NCBI GenBank assembly: GCA_947165485.1 | Contig: CAMVAP010000028.1 | Coordinates: 1-42,004, forward strand | Source: an uncultured Prevotellaceae bacterium | GTDB lineage: Bacteria; Bacteroidota; Bacteroidia; Bacteroidales; Muribaculaceae | Direction: 5' to 3' | Length of the DNA stretch: 42,004 bases | Shown here: positions 18,057 to 26,670 of the stretch, piece by piece | Position numbering within the stretch: the stretch's first letter is position 1 | How the letters are laid out: every line of letters starts with the position of its first letter | Notes under the pieces: model-generated | Told to the model about the DNA's origin: nothing | Seen by the model: only the letters and a program-made list of their open reading frames with translations | Databases searched by the model: none | Program-made: the position numbers and the translations under genes

Positions 18057-20465
18057 ATGAAAAAGATACTATTAACAGTGATGAGTGCCCTGATTGCTGT
18101 GGCATCGGTGGCTCAGAGTCATCGAGAGGTGACGTTGGGCGAGGGCTGGCAATTCTCGCGTGACAAGATCAGCTGGCAAGAGGTAACCGTGCCCCATGAC
18201 TGGGCCATTGATGGACCGTTTGACAAGAAGTGGGACCTACAGGTCGTTGCCATCAAGGAGAACGGCGAGGATGTCGCTACCGAGAAGTCTGGCCGCTCGG
18301 GCGCCTTGCCCTGGATTGGCAAGGGCTACTACAAGACCACCTTCACCGTGCCTCAAGGCTACGGCCATGCCAAACTCATATTTGACGGTGCGATGGCCGA
18401 TCCCCATGTCTATGTCAACGGCCAGTTGGCAGGCCACTGGGCATACGGTTACAACGCCTTTATTGTCGATGTCACCTCCTATATGAACACCGACGGCTCG
18501 GCCAACACGCTGGAGGTCAGTCTGGAGAACAAGGAGGAGAGCAACCGCTGGTACCCCGGCGGGGGCATCTACCGCCCGGTGAAACTCGTGATGACCAGCG
18601 AGCAGAATGCGTTGGACCTCTGGGGGTTATATGTGCATACATTGAGCATTGAAGGTGGACAAGCTGACTTGAGGGTTGAGCATAAACTTGATGTCATTCC
18701 CGACCGTGTCGAGGGATATGAACTGGATATTACTATTGCTGATCCTGCCGGTCGTCAAGTGGCCCGAAAGCGCACACATGCTGATGGCATGGGGCATTTT
18801 GCCACGCTCATGACAGTGAATAACCCTGCCTTGTGGTCGCCCGAGTCACCTCAACTCTATCGATTGACGGCTGTTTTGTTGCGGGATGGACAGGAACTTG
18901 ACCGCCAGAGCACCAAGGTGGGCATCCGCACCGTCTCGTTCAGCAAGGAAGGCGGTTTCCAGCTCAACGGTGAGCGCCGCAGCATCAAGGGCGTGTGTCT
19001 GCACCATGACTTGGGCCCATTAGGTGCCGCCATCAACAAGACGGCCCTCATCCGCCAGATCGAAATGATGAAGGCCATGGGAGCCGATGCCATCCGCACC
19101 AGCCACAACATGCCCTCCACCTGGCAGATGGAGGTGTGTGACAGCCTGGGCATGATGGTCATGGCCGAGAGCTTCGACGGCTGGCGTGAGCCCAAGGTGC
19201 GCAACGGCTACGGCAGTTACTGGGACGAGTGGTGGCAGCAGGACATCCGCAACCTGGTGCTCAACCACCGCAACCATCCCAGCATCATCATGTGGAGTGT
19301 GGGCAACGAGATTCCTGAGCAGTGGAAGCCCGAGGGCGTGAAGCGCTACAAGGACCTTATTACCCTGTGTCACTACTATGACCCCTCGCGCATGGTGACC
19401 TGCGGCATGGATCAGCCCGATGGCACCATCTGGTGTGGCTTTGCCCAGGTGGCCGACGTGCCGGGCTACAACTACCGCGTGCACAAGTATGACGAGATGA
19501 TCGAGCGTCTGCCCCAGGGCTTTATCCTGGGCAGTGAGACCGCTTCGACCGTGAGCAGCCGCGGCTGCTACTATTTCCCTGACACGGTCGCTACCAATAA
19601 CGCCCGCCCCGATGGCCAGTGCTCATCCTATGACGTGGAATATTGCTGGTGGAGCAACCTGCCCGACGATGACTGGAAGATGCAGGACGACCGCGACTGG
19701 ACCGTGGGCGAGTTTGTCTGGACGGGCTATGACTACCTGGGCGAGCCAACCCCCTATGACGAATACTGGCCCTCGCGCAGCAGCTACTTTGGCATCTGTG
19801 ACCTCGCTGGCCTGCCCAAGGACCGCTACTACCTGTATCGCAGCCACTGGAACAAGCAGAAGCACACCATCCACCTGTTGCCCCACTGGACCTGGCCCGA
19901 CCGCGTGGGCAAGGTCACTCCCGTCTATTGCTATACCGACTATCCCAGTGCCGAGCTCTTTGTTAACGGCAAGAGCCAGGGACGCATCTCCAAGAATGAT
20001 ACCACTCGTCTGGACCGTTACCGCCTGCGCTGGCGCAATGTCGTTTATCAGCCTGGTGAGTTGAAGGTTGTCGTCTATGACGAGCAAGGCAATAAGGCAG
20101 GCCAACAGGTCATCAAGACAGCGGGCAAGCCCAAAAAGTTGTTGCTCGAACCCGAGCGCAAGACCATCAAGGCCGACGGCAACGACCTGGCATACATCAC
20201 TGTGAGCCTCGTCGATAAAAACGGCACCCTGTGCCCCGATGCTGCCAATAGGCTTGAATTCAGTGTCACTGGAGCCGGCACCTACAAGGCCGCCTGCAAC
20301 GGCGATGCCACCTCGCTGGAGCCCTTCACCCAGCCCCAGATGAGCCTCTTCCATGGCCAACTGGTGGTCCTCTGCCAAGCAGGTAAAACCCCAGGCGTGA
20401 TGACCCTCACCGTCAAGGACCCCGCCACCGGCCTCAAGTCCAGCGTAAAGATCACCGTCAAGTAA
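18057..20465 (+). CDS. Secreted glycoside hydrolase family 2 (beta-galactosidase-like)
   Basis: An 802-residue protein with a signal peptide ending near ASVAQS, so periplasmic or outer-membrane side. Domain order: an N-terminal GH2 sugar-binding domain (GEGWQFSRDKISWQEVTVPHDWAIDGPF), an Ig-like domain, a TIM barrel from about residue 300 with acid/base E418 in WSVGNEIPE and nucleophile E494 in GSETAST, a DUF4982-like domain (PVYCYTDYPSAELFVNGKSQGR), and a C-terminal GH2 Ig-like domain. This architecture fits exo-beta-galactosidases acting on glycan ends; beta-glucuronidase or other GH2 activities remain possible. It has no SusCD neighbours of its own and is bracketed by GGGACA palindromes on both sides. 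Confidence 0.92.
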   Translation: MKKILLTVMSALIAVASVAQSHREVTLGEGWQFSRDKISWQEVTVPHDWAIDGPFDKKWDLQVVAIKENGEDVATEKSGRSGALPWIGKGYYKTTFTVPQGYGHAKLIFDGAMADPHVYVNGQLAGHWAYGYNAFIVDVTSYMNTDGSANTLEVSLENKEESNRWYPGGGIYRPVKLVMTSEQNALDLWGLYVHTLSIEGGQADLRVEHKLDVIPDRVEGYELDITIADPAGRQVARKRTHADGMGHFATLMTVNNPALWSPESPQLYRLTAVLLRDGQELDRQSTKVGIRTVSFSKEGGFQLNGERRSIKGVCLHHDLGPLGAAINKTALIRQIEMMKAMGADAIRTSHNMPSTWQMEVCDSLGMMVMAESFDGWREPKVRNGYGSYWDEWWQQDIRNLVLNHRNHPSIIMWSVGNEIPEQWKPEGVKRYKDLITLCHYYDPSRMVTCGMDQPDGTIWCGFAQVADVPGYNYRVHKYDEMIERLPQGFILGSETASTVSSRGCYYFPDTVATNNARPDGQCSSYDVEYCWWSNLPDDDWKMQDDRDWTVGEFVWTGYDYLGEPTPYDEYWPSRSSYFGICDLAGLPKDRYYLYRSHWNKQKHTIHLLPHWTWPDRVGKVTPVYCYTDYPSAELFVNGKSQGRISKNDTTRLDRYRLRWRNVVYQPGELKVVVYDEQGNKAGQQVIKTAGKPKKLLLEPERKTIKADGNDLAYITVSLVDKNGTLCPDAANRLEFSVTGAGTYKAACNGDATSLEPFTQPQMSLFHGQLVVLCQAGKTPGVMTLTVKDPATGLKSSVKITVK

Positions 20466-20477
20466 CCTGAGACACGG

Positions 20478-20560
20478 GGTGAGTGGGACACGGGGACGGT
20501 TCTTTTGTCCCATTTTTGATGAAAATGGGACAAAAGAACCGTCCCCGTGTCCCACTCACC
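20478..20560. repeat. 39-bp perfect inverted repeat (GGGACA element)
   Basis: Arms at 20478-20516 and 20522-20560 are perfectly complementary over 39 bp with a 5-base loop (tgatg). The core includes GGGACACGGGGACGGTTC. It would form an extreme cruciform or RNA hairpin, followed by TTTTTT on the plus strand, and it sits 13 bp past the GH2 stop. It is related to the shorter palindrome after engB. Such perfection suggests recent formation or active maintenance, as with REP/RAYT-type elements. Confidence 0.95.
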
Positions 20561-20575
20561 ATTTTTTGAAGTTCT

Positions 20576-21607
20576 ATGGAGGAAATCTATCTGTTCAATC
20601 CTGAGCATGACTTGGCGCTGGCTCATGGGGCACACAACTATACGGCGCCACCGTTTGCCCGTCGGCTGCGTTATGACTTGCGGCTGCTGCCTGCGTGGCT
20701 GGCGACGGCAGGTGCATATATTGCGGTCCCCGATGATGCACCCATCGATGAGGACCGCCGTTGGCTCAAGGATCATCATCTAGAGGTTACACCCATAACG
20801 ATCAGTGAAATCGCTGATTTAGGCCCTTGCCGCATTCACCCCTGGGGCTGGGATGCCACGTTGCGTCACCAGTTGTTGCAAGCGGGCGTTTCACCCGACT
20901 ATTTGCCCACCGATGAGCAACTGGACTGGATCCGCCGCTTGTCTCATCGTCGCATGACCATTGCCGTTCATCAAGCTCTGGGAAACACTTTCTCGCCGTG
21001 CCCTGTGGAGTTGAGCACCGTTGAGGATGTAACCGCCTTCATGCACCGTCACCAAGGCTGTTACTTGAAGATGCCGTGGTCGGGCAGTGGCAAGGGCATC
21101 TACCGTGTGATTGACCCATCTGGAGACAATCATGTGCCACGCTGGATCGCTGGTGCCTTGCACCGCCAAGGATCCCTCTTGTGTGAGGTGGCATTGGATC
21201 GGGTGCAGGACTTTGCCATCGAGTGCATGTGCAGTGATGGTCGCACGACGTTGACGGGCTATTCGGTGTTTGACAGCGACTTCCACAGCCAGTTTGGCTC
21301 GGGTAGGGTAGCCCCGATGACCGAATTACACCAGCTGCTTTTAGATATGTATCCAGCTCTCGATCAAGTGGTTGAGGAAGCGTTAAAAGCTATCGATTCC
21401 CTCATTGCTCCTCACTATAGCGGCCCCCTGGGCATTGACATGATGCTCTATCGTGACGACAAGGGGGAAATTGCCTTAAACCCTTGTGTGGAGATCAACC
21501 TGCGCATGACCATGGGCATGGTCACCGCTGCCATGGGCAACCATCACGGCTTGCACGGCGACTTCTCTATCACCGCCAGCCAATCCGGTTATTGTCTGAA
21601 AATATAA
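20576..21607 (+). CDS. Conserved hypothetical, possibly ATP-grasp-like
   Basis: 343 residues, no signal peptide. I do not recognise a characterised family. The C-terminal half looks ATP-grasp-like: YLKMPWSGSGKGIYRV could be the nucleotide-binding lysine and glycine-rich loop, SLLCEVALDRVQDFAIECM a central sheet, and NPCVEINLRMTMGMV resembles the metal-binding E-x-N-x-R motif. If so, it joins a carboxylate to an amine or similar group; the substrate is unknown. The N-terminus (LFNPEHDLALAHG) is also distinctive. The start lies 15 bp after the long palindrome, so its transcript would begin in or near that repeat, and a promoter is not evident. Confidence 0.6.
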   Translation: MEEIYLFNPEHDLALAHGAHNYTAPPFARRLRYDLRLLPAWLATAGAYIAVPDDAPIDEDRRWLKDHHLEVTPITISEIADLGPCRIHPWGWDATLRHQLLQAGVSPDYLPTDEQLDWIRRLSHRRMTIAVHQALGNTFSPCPVELSTVEDVTAFMHRHQGCYLKMPWSGSGKGIYRVIDPSGDNHVPRWIAGALHRQGSLLCEVALDRVQDFAIECMCSDGRTTLTGYSVFDSDFHSQFGSGRVAPMTELHQLLLDMYPALDQVVEEALKAIDSLIAPHYSGPLGIDMMLYRDDKGEIALNPCVEINLRMTMGMVTAAMGNHHGLHGDFSITASQSGYCLKI

Positions 21608-21664
21608 GTTCCGCAAGTTGTTAACTTGCTCACTGATCAATGATTAGCGAGGAATGAAAACAAC

Positions 21665-22642
21665 TTAGCGCCCTTGCGCCTGAGCGTGAGGCTTGATGTA
21701 GTAAGCATAGTATTCATCGAAGGTGATGTCCTCGTCGTGGATGCGGCGGGCAACTTCTTTTCCCACGTAGCGCAGGTGCCACGGCTCGTAAGCGAAACCA
21801 AAGATGAGGGACTGCCTCTTGGGGTAGCGCAGGATGAAACCATACTCGTGGCAGTGGGCGTGCATCCACGCGCATTCCTCTGATTTGTCAAAGGGCCACC
21901 TCATGGGATGCTCCCGCGATGTGACGTCGATGGCGAGGCCCGTTTGGTGCTCACTGTAGCCAGCATGGGCGGCATAACCCTTGGCGCTGCGCTTGTGCAT
22001 GGATATCTGTTGCTGAAAGGAGCGATGGGCCGAATTGACCATCAGCTGAGCCGCGGTCTGCTCCTTGCAGGCCTGCTGCATCGCCATGAAGGCATCAACC
22101 ACGACCGGTAGTGCCCTCTGCTCCTCATAGCAATAACTCTTGCTGAACATCGCCAGGCTGTCGGGTGTGTAATTCTCATCAAGGTAATGGCGACCATTGA
22201 CAAGCATCAGGTACCCCTTGCTTGTGTCGCATGGCGAGGGGGAATCATATCCGTCGGCACCGATGTTGACCAGCGATATGATATCGCCCACGGGCCTTTC
22301 TGCCGTGTCCTTCTTGTGGTAAGCAAGGTAACGGTCAAAGTTTGCTGGAATGAAGTAGCGGGCATTGATGACGGCTGTGGCGATGGTGTCGTGCTCCTGG
22401 CGGGCAACGAGGGAATCGACCTGCTGGTCATTCAGGACCGAGGCCATGGCGCGTGCTTCGTCGATGGTGTAGCCCAGCTTGTAGATCCTGCACTCGTTAC
22501 TGTAGTTATAGGCAATGCCTTCATGGCTCTTGAACAGCACCAGCAACACCATCAGTGCGGCGGCAGCGCAGGGTAGGGACAACCAGCGGTTGTCGGGGTC
22601 AAAACAGTGGGCAAGAACTCGTTTGATGTATCCTCTTTGCAT
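21665..22642 (-). CDS. VanY-type D-alanyl-D-alanine carboxypeptidase (M15B)
   Basis: A 325-residue protein with one N-terminal membrane segment (PCAAAALMVLLVLF, about residues 24-37), so anchored with a periplasmic domain. The M15 zinc site is intact: SEHQTGLAID with H232 and D239, and EPWHLRYVG with H289; SAHRSFQQQ precedes it. It would trim the terminal D-Ala of peptidoglycan stem peptides. The 100+ residues between the membrane segment and the catalytic domain (DSLVARQEHDTIATAV to LVNGRHYLDENY) resemble the N-terminal region of other Bacteroidales M15 proteins. It converges on the ATP-grasp-like gene. Confidence 0.88.
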   Translation of the reverse strand: MQRGYIKRVLAHCFDPDNRWLSLPCAAAALMVLLVLFKSHEGIAYNYSNECRIYKLGYTIDEARAMASVLNDQQVDSLVARQEHDTIATAVINARYFIPANFDRYLAYHKKDTAERPVGDIISLVNIGADGYDSPSPCDTSKGYLMLVNGRHYLDENYTPDSLAMFSKSYCYEEQRALPVVVDAFMAMQQACKEQTAAQLMVNSAHRSFQQQISMHKRSAKGYAAHAGYSEHQTGLAIDVTSREHPMRWPFDKSEECAWMHAHCHEYGFILRYPKRQSLIFGFAYEPWHLRYVGKEVARRIHDEDITFDEYYAYYIKPHAQAQGR

Positions 22643-22655
22643 TCAATAAAAAAAA

Positions 22656-22817
22656 GGCAATGATATAGATGTTTGCCCATTGGTGGTATTAACCGCCCTG
22701 TCGGGCGGGAAATTAAGCAAATTAATTTTAAAATTTAATTTTCTTTTAATTTCCCGTGCGTTAGCACGGTTTGATGTAGAGACGTTTCAACGCAGGGTCA
22801 ACTGCTATATCGTTTCC
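22656..22817 (+). mobile_element. 162-bp MITE, copy A
   Basis: The ends form imperfect terminal inverted repeats (ggcaatgatatag and ggaaacgatatag, 11 of 13 matches), weakly extended to about 23 bp. Flanks are AAAAAAAA on both sides, consistent with an 8-bp target duplication. The interior (22691-22769) has a CCGCCCTG/CGGGCGG hairpin, an AT-rich centre and a CCGTGC-GTTA-GCACGG hairpin. Copy B at 28626-28787 is the same length, inverted, and differs at only 5 positions by my count. No transposase is encoded, so it would need one in trans. Confidence 0.85.
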
Positions 22818-22829
22818 AAAAAAAATGAC

Positions 22830-23333
22830 TTATCGGTTGGCGCGCTTGGCCATCTCAAACAGTTCCAGCGGCAGGTGGCAATAGCCGTCAGGATTCTTGT
22901 CGAGGTAGTCCTGGTGGTATTCCTCGGCAGTGTAAAAATTCTTGAGTGGCAGCAACTCCACGGCTAGACGCAATTTCACTTCGGCCTGCACACGGTCATA
23001 CACCTTTTTCAGCGTCGGCACATCGGCCTCGTCGGTGTAGTAGATGCCTGTGCGGTATTGTGTCCCCTTGTCATGCCCCTGCTGGTTGACGCTCACGGGG
23101 TCGATGGCCTTGAAAAACATCTCGGTGAGGAATTCAAGCGAGATGATATCGGGGTCATATACCACGTGCACCGTCTCGGCAAATCCTGTCTTGTCGGTGC
23201 ACACGTCCTGATAGGTCGGGTTCTCGGTATGACCGTTGGCATAGCCCACCTGGGTCTCGATGACACCGTTCACCAGCTTGAAGTAACGCTCTGTACCCCA
23301 GAAACAACCTCCTGCATAATATATCTCTTTCAT
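22830..23333 (-). CDS. msrA: Peptide methionine sulfoxide reductase MsrA
   Basis: 167 residues, with catalytic C10 in the diagnostic GGCFWG motif and the downstream family blocks VQVGYANGHTENPTY (family GYxGG region), VHVVYDP and GTQYRTGIYY. It reduces the S form of oxidised methionine in proteins, with recycling through thioredoxin. No MsrB domain is fused and no other cysteine is obvious, so resolution may rely directly on thioredoxin. Its stop codon lies 12 bp from MITE copy A, which therefore sits where the terminator should be. A TACCTTTG box at 23364-23357 (minus) is a likely -7 element. Confidence 0.96.
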   Translation of the reverse strand: MKEIYYAGGCFWGTERYFKLVNGVIETQVGYANGHTENPTYQDVCTDKTGFAETVHVVYDPDIISLEFLTEMFFKAIDPVSVNQQGHDKGTQYRTGIYYTDEADVPTLKKVYDRVQAEVKLRLAVELLPLKNFYTAEEYHQDYLDKNPDGYCHLPLELFEMAKRANR

Positions 23334-23458
23334 AGCAATTCTGTATTATCGGTTGACAAAGGTACATCATTTTTCTTAACAATTCACCCTGCTAAATGGT
23401 TTTTGTCTCATCGGGTAATTGATGGCGAGGGCCGTTCATGCGATTTGCTTAAACTTTC

Positions 23459-23489
23459 TTGCTTAATTCTAGTCTTAATTGTAATTTTG
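23459..23489 (+). promoter_or_regulatory. Promoter of the DUF2520-maf operon, abutting the ATG
   Basis: TTG (23459-23461), 20-bp gap, TAATTTTG (23482-23489). The predicted start site is within a few bases of the ATG at 23498, so the mRNA would have almost no leader. Confidence 0.62.
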
Positions 23490-23497
23490 CATGAAAA

Positions 23498-24277
23498 ATG
23501 AAACGAGTTGTAATCATCGGTTCCGGTAATGTGGCGACCAGCTTGGCACATGGGTTGGCGGCACATTGTGAGGTGGCTCAGATCTATAGCCGCCAGATCT
23601 CTCATGCTCAGGCATTAGCCACTGCCATCGGTTGCCCCGATGCCACCAGTGACCTGCATGAGCTATGCCCCGATGCCGATGCCTATATCATCGCCGTGCG
23701 TGACGATGCCATTGCCGATGTCATCGCTGCGACCCCCGACAACGGGGCGCTGTGGATCCACACCTCGGGCAGCAAACCCCTGGATCTGTTTCAGGGTCAC
23801 CGCTCCCACTATGGTGTGATGTGGCCCATGCAGTCATTCTCGCGCGAGAAGGTCGAGAATCTAGAGGGGGTACACTTCTTTATTGAGGCGAGCGATGCCG
23901 CGTCACTGACCCGGCTGCGTGGGCTGTGTGAAGCCGTCTCGCGGCATGTGGTTGAGACCGATAGCCATCAGCGCCGCATGTTGCATGTGGCCTCGGTCTT
24001 CTCATGCAACTTTGCCAATCACATGTGGACGCTGGCCAGTGAGGTGCTGAGCGATGCGGGCTTGCCCTTTGACTCAATGATGCCGCTCATCAGCACCACT
24101 GTCGAGAAGTTGGCCCATCTCTCCCCATCACAGTCCCAGACGGGTCCGGCCATCCGCCATGACCTCCAAGTGGTCGGTAGCCACCTGTCGATGCTTGATG
24201 GTGACAAACGTGAAATTTACGACTTGCTTTCACAATCTATCATGAACCGTAATCCACTAGACAATCATCATGCTTGA
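23498..24277 (+). CDS. Rossmann-like/DUF2520 NAD(P)-binding protein
   Basis: 259 residues. The N-terminus VVIIGSGNVATSLAHGL is a dinucleotide-binding fold with GxGxxA. The C-terminal half (HVASVFSCNFANHMWTLASEVL) matches the helical DUF2520 domain, giving the two-domain layout of pyrroline-5-carboxylate reductase and F420-dependent oxidoreductase relatives. The substrate is not known. It overlaps maf by 8 bp and is translationally coupled to it. In other Bacteroidetes I recall a KdsC-type phosphatase gene between these two; here they are directly joined. Confidence 0.85.
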   Translation: MKRVVIIGSGNVATSLAHGLAAHCEVAQIYSRQISHAQALATAIGCPDATSDLHELCPDADAYIIAVRDDAIADVIAATPDNGALWIHTSGSKPLDLFQGHRSHYGVMWPMQSFSREKVENLEGVHFFIEASDAASLTRLRGLCEAVSRHVVETDSHQRRMLHVASVFSCNFANHMWTLASEVLSDAGLPFDSMMPLISTTVEKLAHLSPSQSQTGPAIRHDLQVVGSHLSMLDGDKREIYDLLSQSIMNRNPLDNHHA

Positions 24278-24845
24278 TAATCTTAAAAAATATGATGTGG
24301 TACTGGGCAGCAACTCCCCACGGCGCCGTGAACTACTGGGCGACATGGGTGTAACCTTCAGGGTCGAGGCCATCAAGGGCATCGACGAGACCTATCCTGC
24401 CAACCTCCCCGTTGAAGAGATTCCCGTTTATCTTGCACGCATCAAGGCCGACGGCCATCCCTTGCAGCCCAATGAATTGCTCATCACTGCCGACACTGTC
24501 GTGGTGCTTGACGAGACGGTGCTGGGCAAACCCGCCTCCGAGGCCGAAGCCCATCACATGCTGCGGGCCCTCTCGGGACGGGCACACAGGGTCATCAGCG
24601 GCGTGTGTGTCACAACGGTAGATCGTTGTGAGTCCTTTGCCGACACCAGCATTGTTCACTTTGCCGACCTGACCGATGACGAGATTGACTACTACATCAA
24701 GCATTACCGCCCGCTGGACAAGGCTGGAGCCTATGGCATCCAGGAGTGGGTCGGCAACATTGGCATCTCGGGCATCAATGGTGATTTCTATAATGTCATG
24801 GGACTACCCACGCGCAAACTTTATCAATTGTTGAAGACATTCTAA
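24270..24845 (+). CDS. maf: Maf-family nucleotide pyrophosphatase
   Basis: 191 residues, full length for the family. Signature LGSNSPRRRELL at residues 12-23, then ADTVVVLDETVLGKPASEAEA and DKAGAYGIQEW. Maf proteins hydrolyse dTTP, UTP or modified pyrimidine/m7G nucleotides, acting in nucleotide-pool cleaning with a link to cell division; the exact subfamily is not decided here. It is the second gene of the operon, starting within the end of the DUF2520 gene, and an exported unknown follows 14 bp downstream. Confidence 0.93.
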   Translation: MLDNLKKYDVVLGSNSPRRRELLGDMGVTFRVEAIKGIDETYPANLPVEEIPVYLARIKADGHPLQPNELLITADTVVVLDETVLGKPASEAEAHHMLRALSGRAHRVISGVCVTTVDRCESFADTSIVHFADLTDDEIDYYIKHYRPLDKAGAYGIQEWVGNIGISGINGDFYNVMGLPTRKLYQLLKTF

Positions 24846-24859
24846 ATAAGTTACTCGAT

Positions 24860-25534
24860 ATGAAAAACTGTTTAAGATACCTGTTGCTGATGGTGGCCTT
24901 GGCTGCCTGCACACTGCGCAGCAGTGCTGTCACCCCCGTTGGGACCGATACGCTATACTTCTATGACTCATGGGAACAAGTGATTAATATGACTCCCACG
25001 GTAATGATGGTAGATCCCGTCTTTGATGTCTATAACCCTCATGAACTGTATCTGGTTACGGGCAATGAGGAACTCGACAATAAACTCATGAAGGATCATC
25101 TTGCGGCCTCCATTGGCGACACTTGGCTCATCAGTTCCTATTACCTGAAGAGGCATTTCAAGGGCGCTGTCTCCAGCTTTGATGGCTTGGTTCCGTTCTT
25201 CTTTAACGACAAATTGGCCTACGTCACCCATCAGGGCAAGATGTCAATGAGTGAGATTCTCTTTGGTACTGCCGACGATTATGAATACAATGCCAGCAAC
25301 TTTGACATCTACAACATTGACTTCTTGAATCGTGTGGTGAAAAAGGTGACACCTGAATACTTGAGCGAACTGCTCAGCGACTATCATGACCTGCAGATGC
25401 GGTATGAGGGCATGAAGGACTTCAAGAAGAGAGAGATCATCATGGAGTATTACTTCAAGTACATCGACCGCGCCACCGAGGATATCATGCGTCCCTTTAT
25501 CCTTGACCTCGTGGATAGCTCTCCCATTAATTGA
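24860..25534 (+). CDS. Exported protein of unknown function
   Basis: 224 residues. The N-terminus MKNCLRYLLLMVALAACTLRSSA is a signal peptide; ALAAC at residues 12-16 could be a lipobox, but cleavage after SSA is equally plausible. I do not recognise the rest, which is acidic and tyrosine-rich (ADDYEYNASNFDIYNIDF) with a helical, charged C-terminus (YHDLQMRYEGMKDFKKREIIMEYYFKYIDRATEDI). It is the third gene of the DUF2520-maf operon, and the ABC importer genes begin 7 bp downstream of its stop. The tight packing suggests it may be co-expressed with the importer. Confidence 0.8.
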   Translation: MKNCLRYLLLMVALAACTLRSSAVTPVGTDTLYFYDSWEQVINMTPTVMMVDPVFDVYNPHELYLVTGNEELDNKLMKDHLAASIGDTWLISSYYLKRHFKGAVSSFDGLVPFFFNDKLAYVTHQGKMSMSEILFGTADDYEYNASNFDIYNIDFLNRVVKKVTPEYLSELLSDYHDLQMRYEGMKDFKKREIIMEYYFKYIDRATEDIMRPFILDLVDSSPIN

Positions 25535-25541
25535 AAAGTCA

Positions 25542-26663
25542 ATGATGAGAAGATTCCTGTTGTTAACCCTCCTCCCTGCCTTATTTGTACTGTCATCCTG
25601 CTTCAGGTCGGGTCATGGCGATGGCCATGAACTGGAGTCGCAGGACACAGTGATTACGGTCGCCCGGTTGCTCTCCATGCAACGCATGACGGGCTATACC
25701 GTTGTCACCGTTGCCGACCCCTGGAAGGGTGGGGTGCTTCACCGTTATGTCCTCGTGCCACGTGACGCGACGTTGCCCGAGGGCCTGCCCCAGGGCACCG
25801 TGGTGCGCACGCCTGTACAACGGGCGCTGGTCTATTCGTCGGTTCACACGAGTCTCATGGCCGAGTTGGGTGCCCTCGATGCTGTGCATGGCGTGGTGGA
25901 CAAGCAGTATTTCATCGACTCGACCCTGCTGGCGGGAATCAACAGCGGGGCCATTGCCGACTGTGGCAACTCGATGAATCCCACCGTCGAGAAAGTCATC
26001 AATATGCAGCCCGATGCCATCCTGCTGTCTCCCTATCAGGATGCGAGCTATGGCCAGATTGCCAGTCTGGATATTCCCATCATCGAGTGTGCCGACTATC
26101 TGGAATATGACCCGCTGGGAAGGGCCGAGTGGGTGAAGTTCTATGGCGAACTGCTAGGCCGGCGTGAGCAGGCCGACAGCCTGTACAACGTCATTGTCAA
26201 TGCCTATCATGCGGTAAAAGAGACGGTGGCAAGCGCTCAATCACGTCCCACGGTGGTTACCGAGATGGTGATCAGTGGCGTGTGGAACGTGCCTGGCGGG
26301 CAGAGCTACATGGCGCGCATCATCAACGATGCGGGTGGCAATTACCTGTGGGCCGACGACAAGAACACGGGCTCGCTGGCGCTAGACTTCAATCAGGTGC
26401 TTGCCGTGGCTCAGGATGCCGACTACTGGTTCATCAAGTGGACCAATATCAATACGTTGAAGGATTTGCAGGGCGCCTATGATCTGAACAAGGAAATGGC
26501 GGCGTTCAAGAACAAGCGTGTCTATGTGTGTGATACCGACAAGACCCGCTTCTTTGACCGCATCCCGTTCCATCCCGACGTGCTGCTGCGCGAGTTTGCC
26601 TCAATCCTGCATCCCGAGTTGTTCCCCAGTGTGAAACCCCAAATGTACCGCCACCTTGACTGA
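25542..26663 (+). CDS. ABC importer substrate-binding lipoprotein (FecB/BtuF-type)
   Basis: About 373 residues from ATG 25542, chosen because it gives a clean lipoprotein signal (MMRRFLLLTLLPALFVLSSC); a longer in-frame start at 25503 would bury it and overlap the preceding gene. The TroA/BtuF fold is indicated by LGALDAVHGVVDKQYFID, VEKVINMQPDAILLSPYQ and the long helix-linked second lobe (RPTVVTEMVISGVWNVPGGQSYMARIINDAGGNYLW). It would capture a siderophore, haem or cobalamin in the periplasm and deliver it to the permease encoded next. No TonB receptor adjoins it, so the ligand is open. Confidence 0.9.
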   Translation: MMRRFLLLTLLPALFVLSSCFRSGHGDGHELESQDTVITVARLLSMQRMTGYTVVTVADPWKGGVLHRYVLVPRDATLPEGLPQGTVVRTPVQRALVYSSVHTSLMAELGALDAVHGVVDKQYFIDSTLLAGINSGAIADCGNSMNPTVEKVINMQPDAILLSPYQDASYGQIASLDIPIIECADYLEYDPLGRAEWVKFYGELLGRREQADSLYNVIVNAYHAVKETVASAQSRPTVVTEMVISGVWNVPGGQSYMARIINDAGGNYLWADDKNTGSLALDFNQVLAVAQDADYWFIKWTNINTLKDLQGAYDLNKEMAAFKNKRVYVCDTDKTRFFDRIPFHPDVLLREFASILHPELFPSVKPQMYRHLD

Positions 26664-26670
26664 CGCTCCC

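Noticed and set aside
22680-22967. Short reading frames in the 162-bp repeats, similar at both copies
   Set aside because: The resemblance comes from the MITE DNA itself; the frames extend into unrelated flanks and lack start signals.
25503-25541. Longer N-terminus for the ABC binding lipoprotein
   Set aside because: It would place 13 residues before the signal peptide and overlap the preceding gene; ATG 25542 gives a proper lipoprotein signal.
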